Of a stretch of 64,000 bases of DNA, positions 35,401-48,100 are shown piece after piece. This DNA comes from Przewalskia tangutica (lineage: Eukaryota > Streptophyta > Magnoliopsida > Solanales > Solanaceae), in NCBI GenBank assembly GCA_029844215.1, contig CM056724.1, positions 7,000,307 to 7,064,306 on the forward strand, read 5' to 3'. Every line of letters starts with the position of its first letter. The first letter of the stretch is position 1. A model generated the notes under the pieces. That model ran no database searches. It had not been told where the DNA came from and worked only from the letters and a program-made list of their open reading frames with translations. The translations under genes and the position numbers were made by a program.

Positions 35401-35978
35401 ACATATTCATAATTAAATATTTATAAATATTTAATAAATATTTTAATACATATATAGGATATGAACAAAAGTTATTTAACTAGATTCCCGTAAACTCGTA
35501 GCCTCTACTCCAAATCCACCACTGACCCGAGCACTCCTTTTCCAACTATTTAACAACTTATTCGAATAAATTTTACATATTCAAAGATCAAATAACAAAA
35601 TACTACTAATACATTTTCTTATAGTTTACTTGGTCTATAATTAAAACTGCTCATATAATGTCTTGAACGGAATTGATCAAATTTACTTGGCCTCCAAGCC
35701 AAAATTATTTCGTCGTAGGCTTGTAACATTATATTTTTCTTTTTATGCCATTATGATGTCGACATATTCCGACACTTTCTTTTAATTATTATAAAAGTAT
35801 TAATATATTTGTGTACCCATAATAATATTGTCAGACGGATACTAATGATCAAGAGAGTACTGAAATTTTGTTATTGTATGATCGTACCAATATAATTGTA
35901 AGATAAAAAAGATATAACTAATTTAATTCTTTTGACTGTGTACGACAAAGAATTCAAAAAAGAGTTGGTTTTCTAAAA

Positions 35979-36382
35979 TCCAGCCAGAGTGGCCCAGTGG
36001 TCATTTTTTTAGGATATTGGGGTCTCGTGTTCGATTTCCCTGACCAGACCAGCGAGAGTAGAACTTTGTTCCCAAAAAAATTCCTCAACTAGTGGAAGAC
36101 CAAAGCGGTATATACTAATTCGTAGGATCAGCCGAGGGTAGGATTTTCTGGGGTATGGGGCCGTACTGCGGTGGAACAAGTCACTTTAAAAAGTTTATCC
36201 TACCTTAGTTTTTCGAAACCCCAGGTTAACGCCTGGTCTGTCTTCGCCTCTTGGGGAGCCTGTCACACCTGGCTTGTCAAGTGTAGTTTAACTGGCTGAC
36301 GGGGTTTGCAGGCTATTACATCAGTCCGTGATTTACCCAATGCGCACCTTCGGATAGCGATCGCGAGTTTCACTTTAAACAA
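35979..36382 (+). mobile_element. Composite SINE with 23-bp target duplication
   Basis: An identical 23-bp sequence flanks it at 35956-35978 and 36383-36405. The first half has box A/B-like TGGCCCAGTGGTCA and GTGTTCGATTTCC. The second half (from about 36205) has TTGTCAAGTGTAG, GACGGGGTTTGCAGGCTATT and CGATCGCGAGTTT, matching the 3' half of the different SINE family at 54890-55103 read on its minus strand. Two SINE families thus appear joined and moved as one unit. Confidence 0.85.
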
Positions 36383-36870
36383 AAAAAAGAGTTGGTTTTC
36401 TAAAAGTGCTCCACATTATCATCAAATGTTAATTTTTAATTTCTGAAATGGAGGACTTGGAATCTTAAGTGGGAAGCAACATGTCTCTCATCATAACTTA
36501 TATAATTTATATGTTTAATTTTATATGACACTTTTTCCGTTTAATTTGTTTTAAAAATTATTATCTCCGTGTCAAAAAAATTGTCTTACTTTTTTCATTA
36601 GTCTGTCTCAAAAAGATTGACATATTTCTATATTTAGAAGTAATTTAACTTTATGAGATGATTTACAGTCACACGTTTTGGATCACACATTTCAAAAATC
36701 TTTTTTATTATTATTAAACTTTATGTCAAGTCAAACTAAAACAATCCTTTTAAGACATATTTCTATATACAACAAATTTTTAAGTTTAACATTTCCGTTA
36801 TTATTTAAACAAAAAAAAAATCCTTTATTTTAACGAAAAAGAGTCAAAATATCTTAAACATTTGTGATTT

Positions 36871-36998
36871 GCCTCATATTTGTCCTTTGATAACATATAT
36901 TATATGCTCATAAATGTCCCTATCGTTATCTTTTGTCTCATATTTGTCCTTTGATAACATATCGGCTCATAAATGTCCTATCGCTATCTTTTGTCGCA
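36871..36998. repeat. Two tandem 64-bp units
   Basis: CTCATATTTGTCCTTTGATA, then ATGCTCATAAATGTCC and TATCGTTATCTTTTG, occur twice with a period of 64 bases. The surrounding 36406-37974 is AT-rich and shows no gene. 36570-36770 has MITE-like text without defined ends. Confidence 0.75.
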
Positions 36999-37974
36999 AA
37001 TATATTTTTAAACAATTAAATATTAAAATTTAAATATACAATAATAACTAAGTTCACACTCTCTCTCACACAAGGACGAACAAGAACTTGCAGGACGACA
37101 AACTTGATCTCTTCCAACGGCCAACAAGTATAAAAACAATAAAGTTATAAACAACATTAAAGTCTTCATCAATGTCCCCAAGATTCGGTAAAGACACGTC
37201 ACAGCAAGCAGGCATGAAGAAGGTTGAGACGTTGGTAAAAATTTACTTGCATCGATTAATTATTTAGTTAAATATAAATACTAGATAAAAATAAATATAT
37301 CCTGATGTTGAGTTCCAAATGATAATTGCAGCCGACTGAGCTTGTAGGTGATATCTCATTTTAGCGTTTAATTTGTATATGTTGAGTCACAATCATCATC
37401 ACATGCCCAGTATAATTTCGCAAGTAAGATTTGAAAGAATAATTTATACGCAGACCTTACACTTATTTTAGAAATAGAAATATTGTTTGCTATAGACACG
37501 TCGAGTCACTAATATTATATAAAAAAATTGTACCATAACGTAAAAGATAACTACAATTACAATATGAACGAACTAGTTAATGAAAAATAAGATAGGTAAT
37601 TTATTGCAAAGATATATTAAATTACATTAATATGAGTAGGATTTAAAAAGTTACACTATTTGTATCAAATATAAGCTCTTTACTTAGTGAGCAAAGCACC
37701 ATTGGTAAAAGTATTGATGTATATTTAGAACAAAAACCCCGAGATCACGGGTAGTGCTGTTCCTAGAATGTTTCCTAATTGATATCGCAATAATTGTCTA
37801 TAATAAATCTAAACTGATAACTTATAAACAAAGGTAGACTACATGTTATAATTAGTTAAAATATAGTAACTATTTTTCTTGTCACCATATATAAGTTAAG
37901 TCCAAAATGCTAATATGATAGGCATAGCTTTTACTTAAGGAAATCAATGGTAGAACTTATACATAGTAGCATTG

Positions 37975-38445
37975 TTACTACTCTCCATGTAAGAGGAAAA
38001 TTGCCCCATACTTTTCTACTTTTTCTCCATCTCCACAAAAAACCCAATCATTGTTTCTCTTAGGCATAAAACCAAAGTGTTTATGTGACATTAATTCTGA
38101 TATAGGGGACTGACTGAAGGTCAAGAAAGTTAGTGATCCGATGATAGAAATATCAATGACCAAAGCCTCAATGAGCGACGGTCATAACCATAATGGTCTT
38201 AAGATAGCAAAATTCCTTATGACGTAAATTTTTACCCGCACAAAAAACATAACAATCGGAGCACTATCAAGGAGAAAGGTTTGGGGGAATAGACATATAT
38301 CTGAAGATGAGATTACCTACACCTTGATAAAAATACCTATAAAGCGTAATTGTTCCCTTAGATTGGCTTAGAGCCTTTCTTGGGAAAACTATGTCATAAT
38401 AGATCCGAGTACTTGTCACTAGAATCATAATTGCTCTAATAAAAA
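37975..38445 (+). pseudogene. Decayed plastid 23S rRNA fragment in the nuclear genome
   Basis: Colinear with the conserved 3' third of 23S rRNA: GAAGGTCAAGAAAGTTAGTG, GACCAAAGCCTCAATGAGCG, CATAACCATAATGGTCTTAA, GATAGCAAAATTCCTTATG, TTTACCCGCAC, GAATAGACATATATCTGAAG, TTACCTACACC, ATACCTATAAAGC, TTGTTCCCTTAGATTGGCTT. These follow the plastid rather than the mitochondrial version (GAAATAGACATGTCTGTGAAG and TTACTGTTCCCTGGGATTGG). Nearly all differences are C to T or G to A, the decay expected of methylated organelle DNA in the nucleus. It cannot form a working rRNA. The open frame on the other strand is a by-product. Confidence 0.87.
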
Positions 38446-39163
38446 ACAAAGAAAATATATACTACCTCTCACCTTCATATTTTAAAAAGAAGTTAACATG
38501 AAAATATCAAAATAATCTCTTGAAGCATATAGTGTAAAAATATTCACTTATTTTCTCCGTAGCTCGTTCAGTGAGAAATTTATCCCCTTGATGTTGTTCC
38601 TAGACGCAAAAAGAAGCACGTTGTGATCATATTCAAGCATTATATTGTGGTATTGCATTACAACTGCATTACCTAAATATGACGACTTCCTCTTTGCTAA
38701 AGACGATAACAAATTTCATGTCTAAAATCTGTGTTATCCCCTTTCGAGTATCTTAGGAGTTTTACATTAATCATTTAACAAATTAGCTCCTCTTCGTTTG
38801 CCAATGACAGCCTACTCGGATTAACAAAATCCCAGACAAGAAAACAAGGAGAAAAAAAGTCATCAGACTCGATGGCAGTCTTCATCCGTTCTAATTTTCT
38901 CCAGATTCTGCTTAGGAAACACTCCTTCCGGCGAACATAGCAAAAATGCACCTATAAACATAGCAAAAATGTATCAAACCACATTTCAATGGGACACTTG
39001 CAAGTTTGGACCAAAATATTAATTTTAAACGAGAAATTGCAAAATTGAGGATGAATGCAGAATTTTCCACTTGTATGAACTTATTTTACGAAATGCAGAT
39101 AAAAAGAATGAAATTTTTGCAGCCAGCAATGCAGAAGGCATTTAGATTTTACCTGACAGTAAG

Positions 39164-42100
39164 CTATAACTCTTTATCATCATCAGCTTCAGCTTTTGTG
39201 GCTGCTTTCTCTGCTTCTTCTAGTGCAAAAATTTTCAGCGATTCAATATCTCTCTTTCCTACAGAAACAGATGTGAAATACAGGATTCCGAGTCAAATAC
39301 AAGTTTATGGAATGCAGTGGTGAGACCAGCTTTTCATAAGAGACCAAGGTATCGATTCTCAATCATTTAATACTGTCGAGTTGACAATTAGACGGCAATT
39401 AGTCAAGTATCAAACGAAAAGAAAAGACCAAACACAGCAATGGACTGGGAAAAAGGAGTTCGAACATCTTCCCTAGGGATAGAAGAGGGTGAAATTGTGG
39501 TTATTATTCAATCTTAACGTTATGATAGAGATGCTAAAAAAGCTAAAAGTATTTTAATACAAGTGGGATATATGATAGTTTGGCAGATTTCTAAGATTCC
39601 AAAAATATTAAATAATCAGGAAGATACAGTTTATGGGGAAACAACTTTTCTATGTGGATACAAACTTAGACAGATAAAAAGGATTGAATGTAGAAAACCT
39701 AACAAACAAATTAAGACAGATAAAAAGAACGGATGAAGAAAAACTATATTTTGATTAGATCAAAACGACAAGAGACATGATGATACAGCTACTGGTGCGA
39801 AGGAGGAAAAGTGCCCCAAAGCATGAATTTTGGGAAGAAACACAAGACACAAACTAAGATACCCCTTTTTCAAGTACAAAAACAAGACAACATCAAGTCA
39901 ATGAGATGGTTTCTAGGTGGTGATAGGCATGCCAATTAGGAGATTGAACAAGCCAACACATTCTTGCCCATTAAGTCATTTGTAGTTCACAAGGCAACAC
40001 TAATACAACAAATATATTACATCCTACACATTTTCAAAACTTACTGAAGCAGGCACGTACTCGTCCCTACACTTGGACGGCATGCAATTAATAGAAAATA
40101 CAATTAATAGATTAGGTCTCAACTTACCTAAAATCTGAGCTTAAGGACTTGATGCAAAAATTCAAAAATTGACCATCGTGGTCAATCTACAAGAACATAA
40201 CAAATGGATGGCGAGCTAACACACAAATAAGCTTAAAACTCACAAAGGGTTTCAGCCTAGGTTGAGCCATTCAAGATTCAACCTCAAAAGTGAACCACAT
40301 GCCCAAATCCTTCGAACCAAATCCAATTATCTAAAGAAATCTGACAACTTTCCTTTAAAAACATCTCTCTAGCACCCTAACTCCTGGGATTAGTGTCTGG
40401 TCAAGGTAAACGAATACAAGTTTATATAAGATCTAAACTTGTGAAGACTTGCCAGCCACATAAATCTCCCTAAACGTGGCTGCTATTTAACCAAGCATTT
40501 CAGCTACTTATCCACTTTCTTTTTGAATTCTTACAGCGAAGTATTCAACTTCATAAATCATCACAACCGTCCTAAAAGTAATTTGACATGGTCCACAAGC
40601 TCCATTACTAGATGTCTTAATATGTTTGATAACTAAATATCCCCTTGCACCTAAGCAAGAAATGGCTAAAAACTGCCTCCACCAAATTCATGTGACAAAC
40701 TTTCTAGCTTTAATTTTCAAATGTCCCAAATATGTTTGACACAGTTTTACACTATTATACTAATAATTTCACATTGTTCAAGAATTCACTTCACTTAAAA
40801 AAAACAAAATTAAAGCATGATATTTAACGCTTATATTATCGAACTAACTTCAATATTTTCTTCTACACAAACTGTATAATCACATGACAATTTAAAAAGC
40901 AGATACAGATGGGTTGAGTAGAAAAACAAATCTAAATTGTATATCCTTGTACTTATAACATGAAAAAGGTTATTTTAAATTGACTATGAGATGGTTAAGA
41001 TATATTTCAAGGAAAAACCTCCTACCTTGGTACTTTGCGACTTCTTCTCCATTGTAGAAGAGTTTGAATGAAGGATATGAATGGATATCAACTTTGTTAC
41101 ACACTGGCTTATCTGTACCACAATCAACTTGTCCCACCTCTATCTCATCCTCCCCTTCCATCACTTTCCCTAAATCATCCCAAAGTGTTCCCAGGTTCTT
41201 GCTGAAAAAAGGTTTCAGAATTAGCAAAACAGCAGAACCTTGTGAGGAAAATATAGCAATGAACATATCAATGACTAAAATTATGATATTATATGAATTG
41301 AGATCAGAGGTAAAACAGTCATCACACACTCCATTAATTATATCACTCACTTAACGATATAACAACTTTATCTAATTATAGCTATAGGCAATATGCCTGA
41401 ACTTGCAGTGAAGAGGCAAGCCAGATTTATGCACTACAAGTTTCTCAGAGCATCAAGGCGCCTTTAGCAATTTGAATTTGGAAAGCAAGAGAAGCCTTCG
41501 AGGATCAAGTGGGATATAGAATTCAGATTTTTGTTATAACAGTCCAACATGCCGAACGGCGAACACTTTTCTGTAGAGATTAGAAGTTTATTTTCATCTA
41601 CAGCCATCATCTACATATTCCCCCAACTGCACTGATGGATTCCATTAAGAGGTAATAGTTTTACATGGTCTAAATTAACGGGGTTTTATCAGCAATAACA
41701 ATAATGATGCTAAACTATCCACAAAAACAGCAAACAGGATCTTCACAGTAATATTTCTGGAAATTATTAGACAAATTCCATCCATGTCGTGATTTGACTT
41801 GCAATAAAATAAAGAGGTTTTCCAGGTTCTGAAGGGAAAGAGGCTTCTGTGTGGAACTGGTTTTCTCATAAATATGAGTTGCCCATTGCTCAAAAGTATA
41901 AGAATAAGTAAATGAGAGGAATTTCGCGGTCATCAAGGGAAATACCAAATAGACAATTATTTTAGTTCGGGTGATTCCCCTCCATTTCAAAAAGGATGAT
42001 AGGATTCAGAGCATGAGGGTCAAACCACTCAATTTCCAGTCTCAAAGAGGGCAGTGATTCCTTTTTATTTTTTAAGGTAAGACTTACATTTCCATATAAG

Positions 42101-45100
42101 AAAAGGGTAAGACGTACATATTTATTGAAAGGTGTCTAATACATAATTACACACCTTCACTTGGCCTCAACAGCCAACTAAACACTCCAATTTTGAAAAT
42201 GCACATCTAGACACCTCAATTTGTCCCCATTGTGTCTAGTGGACACCCGGCGCTGGCGTGGCATGACGTGACATATAAACTTTAGAGGTATCTAGATGAT
42301 CATGTTCAACTGACACAATTTGTGTCGGGGATGAGTTGAGTTTGATAGACAACTAGACCCTGACTTGAACTCTTCATAATCGTGTCTGTGTAACTCTTAA
42401 TGTAGTAGGACTATTCATAAACATAGTAGAAGTAGATAAGGAATCAATAAGCAGTAGCCTAGTGGAGTACACCTTCATGTGCTCATTATACATAGCCATG
42501 AAACAGAGCCTTATGTATTCAATAAAAAGAACAGAGCTTAAGACTCACCGTGTTCTACTTGTTATTTTCTTCATGGTATCAGAAGCAAGGTTCGATTAAT
42601 ATCCGATCCTGAAGATATTCCGCTCTAAACACAAGACATGGCCTCATCCTCAAATACTACCTTAGCCCTCTCACCATCTTCACTCCATCAACTTATAGCA
42701 ATTTGTTCTATTAAGTTGAAACCGTCGAATTACCTAGTTTGGAGGACACAAATCCTTCAACTAATGCAAACCTTGAAAATTGATGAAATCAACAAAGGAG
42801 AACCTCATCCAAGAACATATTAGATGAGAAAGACGAACCTGTTCCTAACCACAAGTTCACTGCTTGGGAAGAAAGCGACGTTCTAGTTCGGAGTTGGTTA
42901 TCTGGAACAATGACAGAAGAGTCAATGTTCCTCATCATAGGATGTACTACGGCAAAACAAGTATGTACTTGTCTTGAAGATACTTATCAACAAGCAAGCA
43001 AGGATAAGGAGTTTCAATTGAAGCAACAGCTTCAAACCGTGAAACTGGGAGTGAAATCCATAGATGAATACATAAAGGAATTTGTGATAATCTCGTGGCT
43101 ATACACAAACCTTTAGACGAAGAGAGAAAAGTTATTAATTTTGCTAGAGGTCTTGGAAGCAAATATAAGACCCCTTCGAACTGTTATGTTAAGTAAGGCC
43201 CCTTATCCTACATATAATCAATTTGTTAATGCTCTTAGGGAACTCGAAATGAGAGAAGATGGAGACGAGCAAGAAAGACCAACTTCGCTTGATCCAGCCA
43301 TGGCCTTCGTGACCCAAAACTCCCAGGGACGAGGACGTGGCAATTATTACCGAGGACGAGGACAACAAAGAGGCAAAGGAGGAAGATCATACAACCAAAG
43401 ACAATTTGGTACACCACAGAATGGAACAAATCAGCAAAAGGATAGCCCAAAAACAAATTCATGTCAGATTTGTGGAAGAAAGAACCATACAACACTGTTA
43501 TGTTTCTATAGGTGGGACTACTCCTATCAGGCACAACAAGAGATACCTCAGGCACTAGCAACAATGTCCGTCGGTAATCCTATGGACAAAATTCCCTATA
43601 TGGATTCAGGTGCAACCAATCATATGGTATAATCAACAGGTACTCTTATAAACCCTTCCCCATTTAAAGGATCTGACATTGTAATGGTAGGCAATGGAAA
43701 TAGACTACCTATCGCCCTAGTGTACGCCACAGGTACACCTCTAAACATCTACATAGAACCTCCCTAGGGACTTTGTCGTATGCCTTCTCGAGGTCGATGA
43801 AAACCATATGTAAGTCTCTCTTCCTCTTCCTCTCCCTATACTGCTCCACCAACCTCCTAACAAGATGAATGGCTTCTGTAGTCGAACGGCCCAGCATGAA
43901 TCCAAACTGGTTCTCGGAAATAAACACACCTCTTCTCACCCTCATCTCCACGACCCTTTCCCAAATCTTCATAGTGTGGTTTAGCAGCTTGATACCCCTA
44001 TAGTTATTGCATTTTGGATATCACCTTTGTTCTTGTACAAAGGGATCATTGTACTCTACCTCCATTCTTCGGGCATTCTCGCCGTCCTAAAAATGACGTT
44101 AAACAACCCAGTCAGTCACTCCAAACTTGCCCTACATGTGCTCTTCCAAAATTCATCTGGGATCTCATCAGGCCCGGTCGCTCGTCTCTTGCGCATCCTG
44201 CGAACAACGCTTTTAACCTATGTAGCACGGACACGTGAGAGGTGTCCGATAGGACACGGACACGCGGAAACGGCAATTTTGAAAAATAGGGGACACGACA
44301 CGGCAGGGACACGGCTGTAAAAATAAATTAAAAAATATTTTTATATGTATATAATATATAATATAATATATAAAATAATAAAATTAATATTATTAAAGCT
44401 TAACATTCATAAATAAATTATAAATTTAATTCAAATTTGTTATATACCAAATAACCAAAATACCAAATTAAATATGTACCAAATTAAAAAGAAACATTCA
44501 TAACAAATTGACAATCAATCAAATATTCAATACATAATTCATAAGACCATAGTCCATAAACTAATACATAAGTATGTCCCAAGATCCAAATTCAAATAAA
44601 TATAAATTTACTTAAAATAAATCAAATAAAATTAAAACTAAATTTTTTCTAAAAAAAAAAATGTCCCTGCCGTGTCCCCCGCGTGTCCCTGCCGTGTCCG
44701 ATTCTTTTTTTTTTTTTGCTGGGCCCACTCGGAAACGTCCCGGACACGTGCCCGAGGCGTGTCTGAGGCGTTTCGTGTCAAATGAGGTGTCCGACACGGA
44801 CACCTCACCCTAAATGAGGTGTCCGTGCTTCATAGCTTTTAACCTCCACCGCCTTAATGCTTCTACAATACCCAAAATCCCGCTATCTCCCAGCACAATG
44901 TCTCTATCTCCTTTTTCATTCCAGAGTTTATGGAAGTATGATTGTCACCTGACTCTCTCAGTATATTGAAAATCTGGGTTTCACAATTATGTAATTTTCG
45001 GAGACTACGTCGGTAAGTCTCTCGTTATTAACCATAATTCAACCAGAAATTTCAAATATTATATTAATTCAACAATAACAAAACTTCAAAACAATTCAAA

Positions 45101-48100
45101 CATCATACGAATCCAAACAAACATCAAAATATCTACAACTAAAATGACCATTGACACATAATACTCACCCCATCCACATGATCGAGGTTTTGGGGCAAAG
45201 AATGGGGAAATTTGATTAAGGTATTCACTTGAACCCTAAGTTCTTTGATATCATTTGATTGACGGTTCACCTCTGACTCAATCATGATCCTAAATCGTTA
45301 CTCCGCCATTTTTTTCGCTTGTTCTGTCACGTAATTCCTAGCAAGCCTTAAAGCTCCCGCCATATCTCCTCATGTTGCTCATTTGGTACGGTTGTGGGGA
45401 CTCCTTAAATGGGGTGGGATTACATAAACCCTAAATTGGGGAAAAAGTACCTTGAAGAGATTGTCGACCGCTATGTGGAATCAATGGTGGACGATTGGAA
45501 CGTCGGTGGTGGAAGGTTGGAATGCTGGAGAGAAGCCACAAGCCGAAATCGCCAAAGGGGAGGAAGAGAGAGAGAGAAAATGGGTTGTGAATTTTATACC
45601 CCTACCCAGAGACTCCGTAAGTAAGTGGATGTGCTAGAATTAATGATAATTAGAGATATTAAAATTATTGACTGTGACAAATGCCTAGAAGTGTATTGGT
45701 GATTAACCTATACGACATTTGTTCCACTATTCACGAATAAATTCTAAAATATTTCTCTAACTTGTTAGTTTGATTTTTGTTGATTCATATGAATTTGTTA
45801 GTTAGAATTTTAATTGTGAATATTGGATTTCGATTAATAAGTTAGAGAAATATTTTAGAAATTATTTAACGAGATACGTCTCTCGATAATCACTAATTCT
45901 GACACGTCTACTAATCGATAGTCTCTCGGTAGGTGTATAACATATCGGGCAAACGACCCATTGTTCTCTCTTTTTTCCTCCTCCCCTCTGGCGATTCCGA
46001 CGTGCGGCTTCTCTCCCGGTGGTCCAATCGTCCACCATCGTGATTCCACACCGCGATCGACAATCACTTTAGGGTTTATGCAGTTTTTCCCCAATTTAAG
46101 GAGTCCCGCCACTGTGCCAAATGAGCAGCTTGAGGAGATGCGGCAAGAGCTTCAAGAGCTTGCTAGGAATTACACTGCGGTACAAGCGTAAAGTGTTACA
46201 CCTCGTAAGTTAAGAGGATAATTAAGAACGTCATTAAGGAAGTAAGATTCAGATATTGAATATAAAGGATACTTACAAATGTTAATACGAAAAATTAGTG
46301 TATAAACGGATATTATCCCGGAATAGTTTTTGAGTACTATATATGTGACGACAAGAATTAATACTCAGTAGTCGAATTTGTTCCACTGGAGTTATGAAAT
46401 AGTATTGTATTATAAAATTATGACATTAAGGATATGAAGGTCTTATGAGTTAGTAGGATTTAAATGAAGTGAGGTGGAATTGATTAATTATGGGGTTGAT
46501 TAATTATTAATGGAGGGGACAAAATTCGTATGGGCGTGTAACATGTAGAGTTAATTTTAATGTACTAAGCCTAAGTAATTAAATGGTAGAAGCAAATGAA
46601 AACCTCAAAAAGGGTGTGGGGAACACAATGATGAGGAGCATTTAATGACAATTGGTGACTAAGGCAAAGGGACAAAGTGGAGTGGAGGTTTCACGTGTAA
46701 GTAGGGAGCAAATAGTTAGTCTTTACAAAAAATCCCTGACCTTTTCTTTTGTTAATAAAACAAAACCAAAGCAGTACATGTTAGGTTTTATTAAGAAAAC
46801 AAGAAAAGTACAAGTACTAGTTGAACCCTTTCATTTGCTTTGAGAACTTCTTAAAGACTAAGTGAAACAATACCATTTTTGTTGTGTTGCAACGTCCTAA
46901 ACACAAAAAAAAAACAATAACTTGTATTCCTTTTCGTTACCAAAAGAAAACCTTCAACATTTCATTTAGACAAATTGCAAGATTTTGAGACAATTTGTGA
47001 AAGGAAAACATGTATAAATGATGGGTTATCATAGTGGAGGTGTTGCATGTTGAATTAGAGTTGAAGAAGTGTGAAATTGAAGCCAAAAATGGCCCAAAAC
47101 AGTGAGCAAATCGGCTGGGCAGTGAGCAGATTTTTTCGGGACTGCTGGACAGATTTTTAGTCAAATTTGGAAGGGAATATCTCCTAGCATATTAGGAGTT
47201 TTTTGGTGTTTCAAAAGCCTAAAATGAAGTTCGCCGAGTCTAGTTTCCAAAGCAACAAACCACTCGTCAATAGGACACCGGAGTAGAGAGTTATCGACGT
47301 TACAAGTTCAGCTGACGAAGCAGTGGCTAAAAATCTGGACAGTCACGTTTTTGGGGAATGTTTTGGTAAAATTTTAAGGTATGAAATTCTTCTTCTAGTG
47401 GTGAAAATGTATCCCTTTTACTTGATATTTGATAGATTAATTGATATTATAGTTAGGAGAATTATCCATGTCAAAGAAGAAAGGGAAAGAAGACAATGCA
47501 TGTGAATGATAGAGGTCGAAACCAATTTAGAACCTATTCTTGGCGTACGTTGGAATTGAGTAATTGTGTTGGTATGTTATTACTAATTGCATGTGAAAAT
47601 TTAGATGAAACCTTGATGTTTAAAGTTAAAGTTGTTAATTGAAGTTGTTGGGAGATTAATTGGAAAGTAAGGAATTTTGAAAAAAAAAAGCTTTGGAATT
47701 GTAAAATGTTGATATGACCGGAAAGTTGATAGAAATTGTTGAAAATTTCGATAATGTATTACGGACTGAATTAGGGTGTGAATATAAGTTACTACATGCA
47801 TATTTATTAAGGCAATTATCTATACATGCCTCGAAAGGATTAAAGTATAGAAAAGTGTTAAATTCACATTCTTGAATTGGTGATGTCGTTAAGAGATTGG
47901 ATTGCCCCATGATAATTCTAACGTGACTAAATGATTGACTAACATGAGAGGTAAGTGTATAAATTCCCTTGGTTATTGAAGTTGATAAATTGAATGTTTA
48001 GATAATTTTGACTACATATGAAAATGGTAGTGGTTATTAGTTTAATTTGGATCATTGGGTTGATTTAGATTGTTGGTTTGAATTGGATTGTTAGTTGGAG

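Noticed and set aside
37978..38163. 61-codon minus frame
   Set aside because: Lies inside the decayed plastid 23S rRNA fragment.
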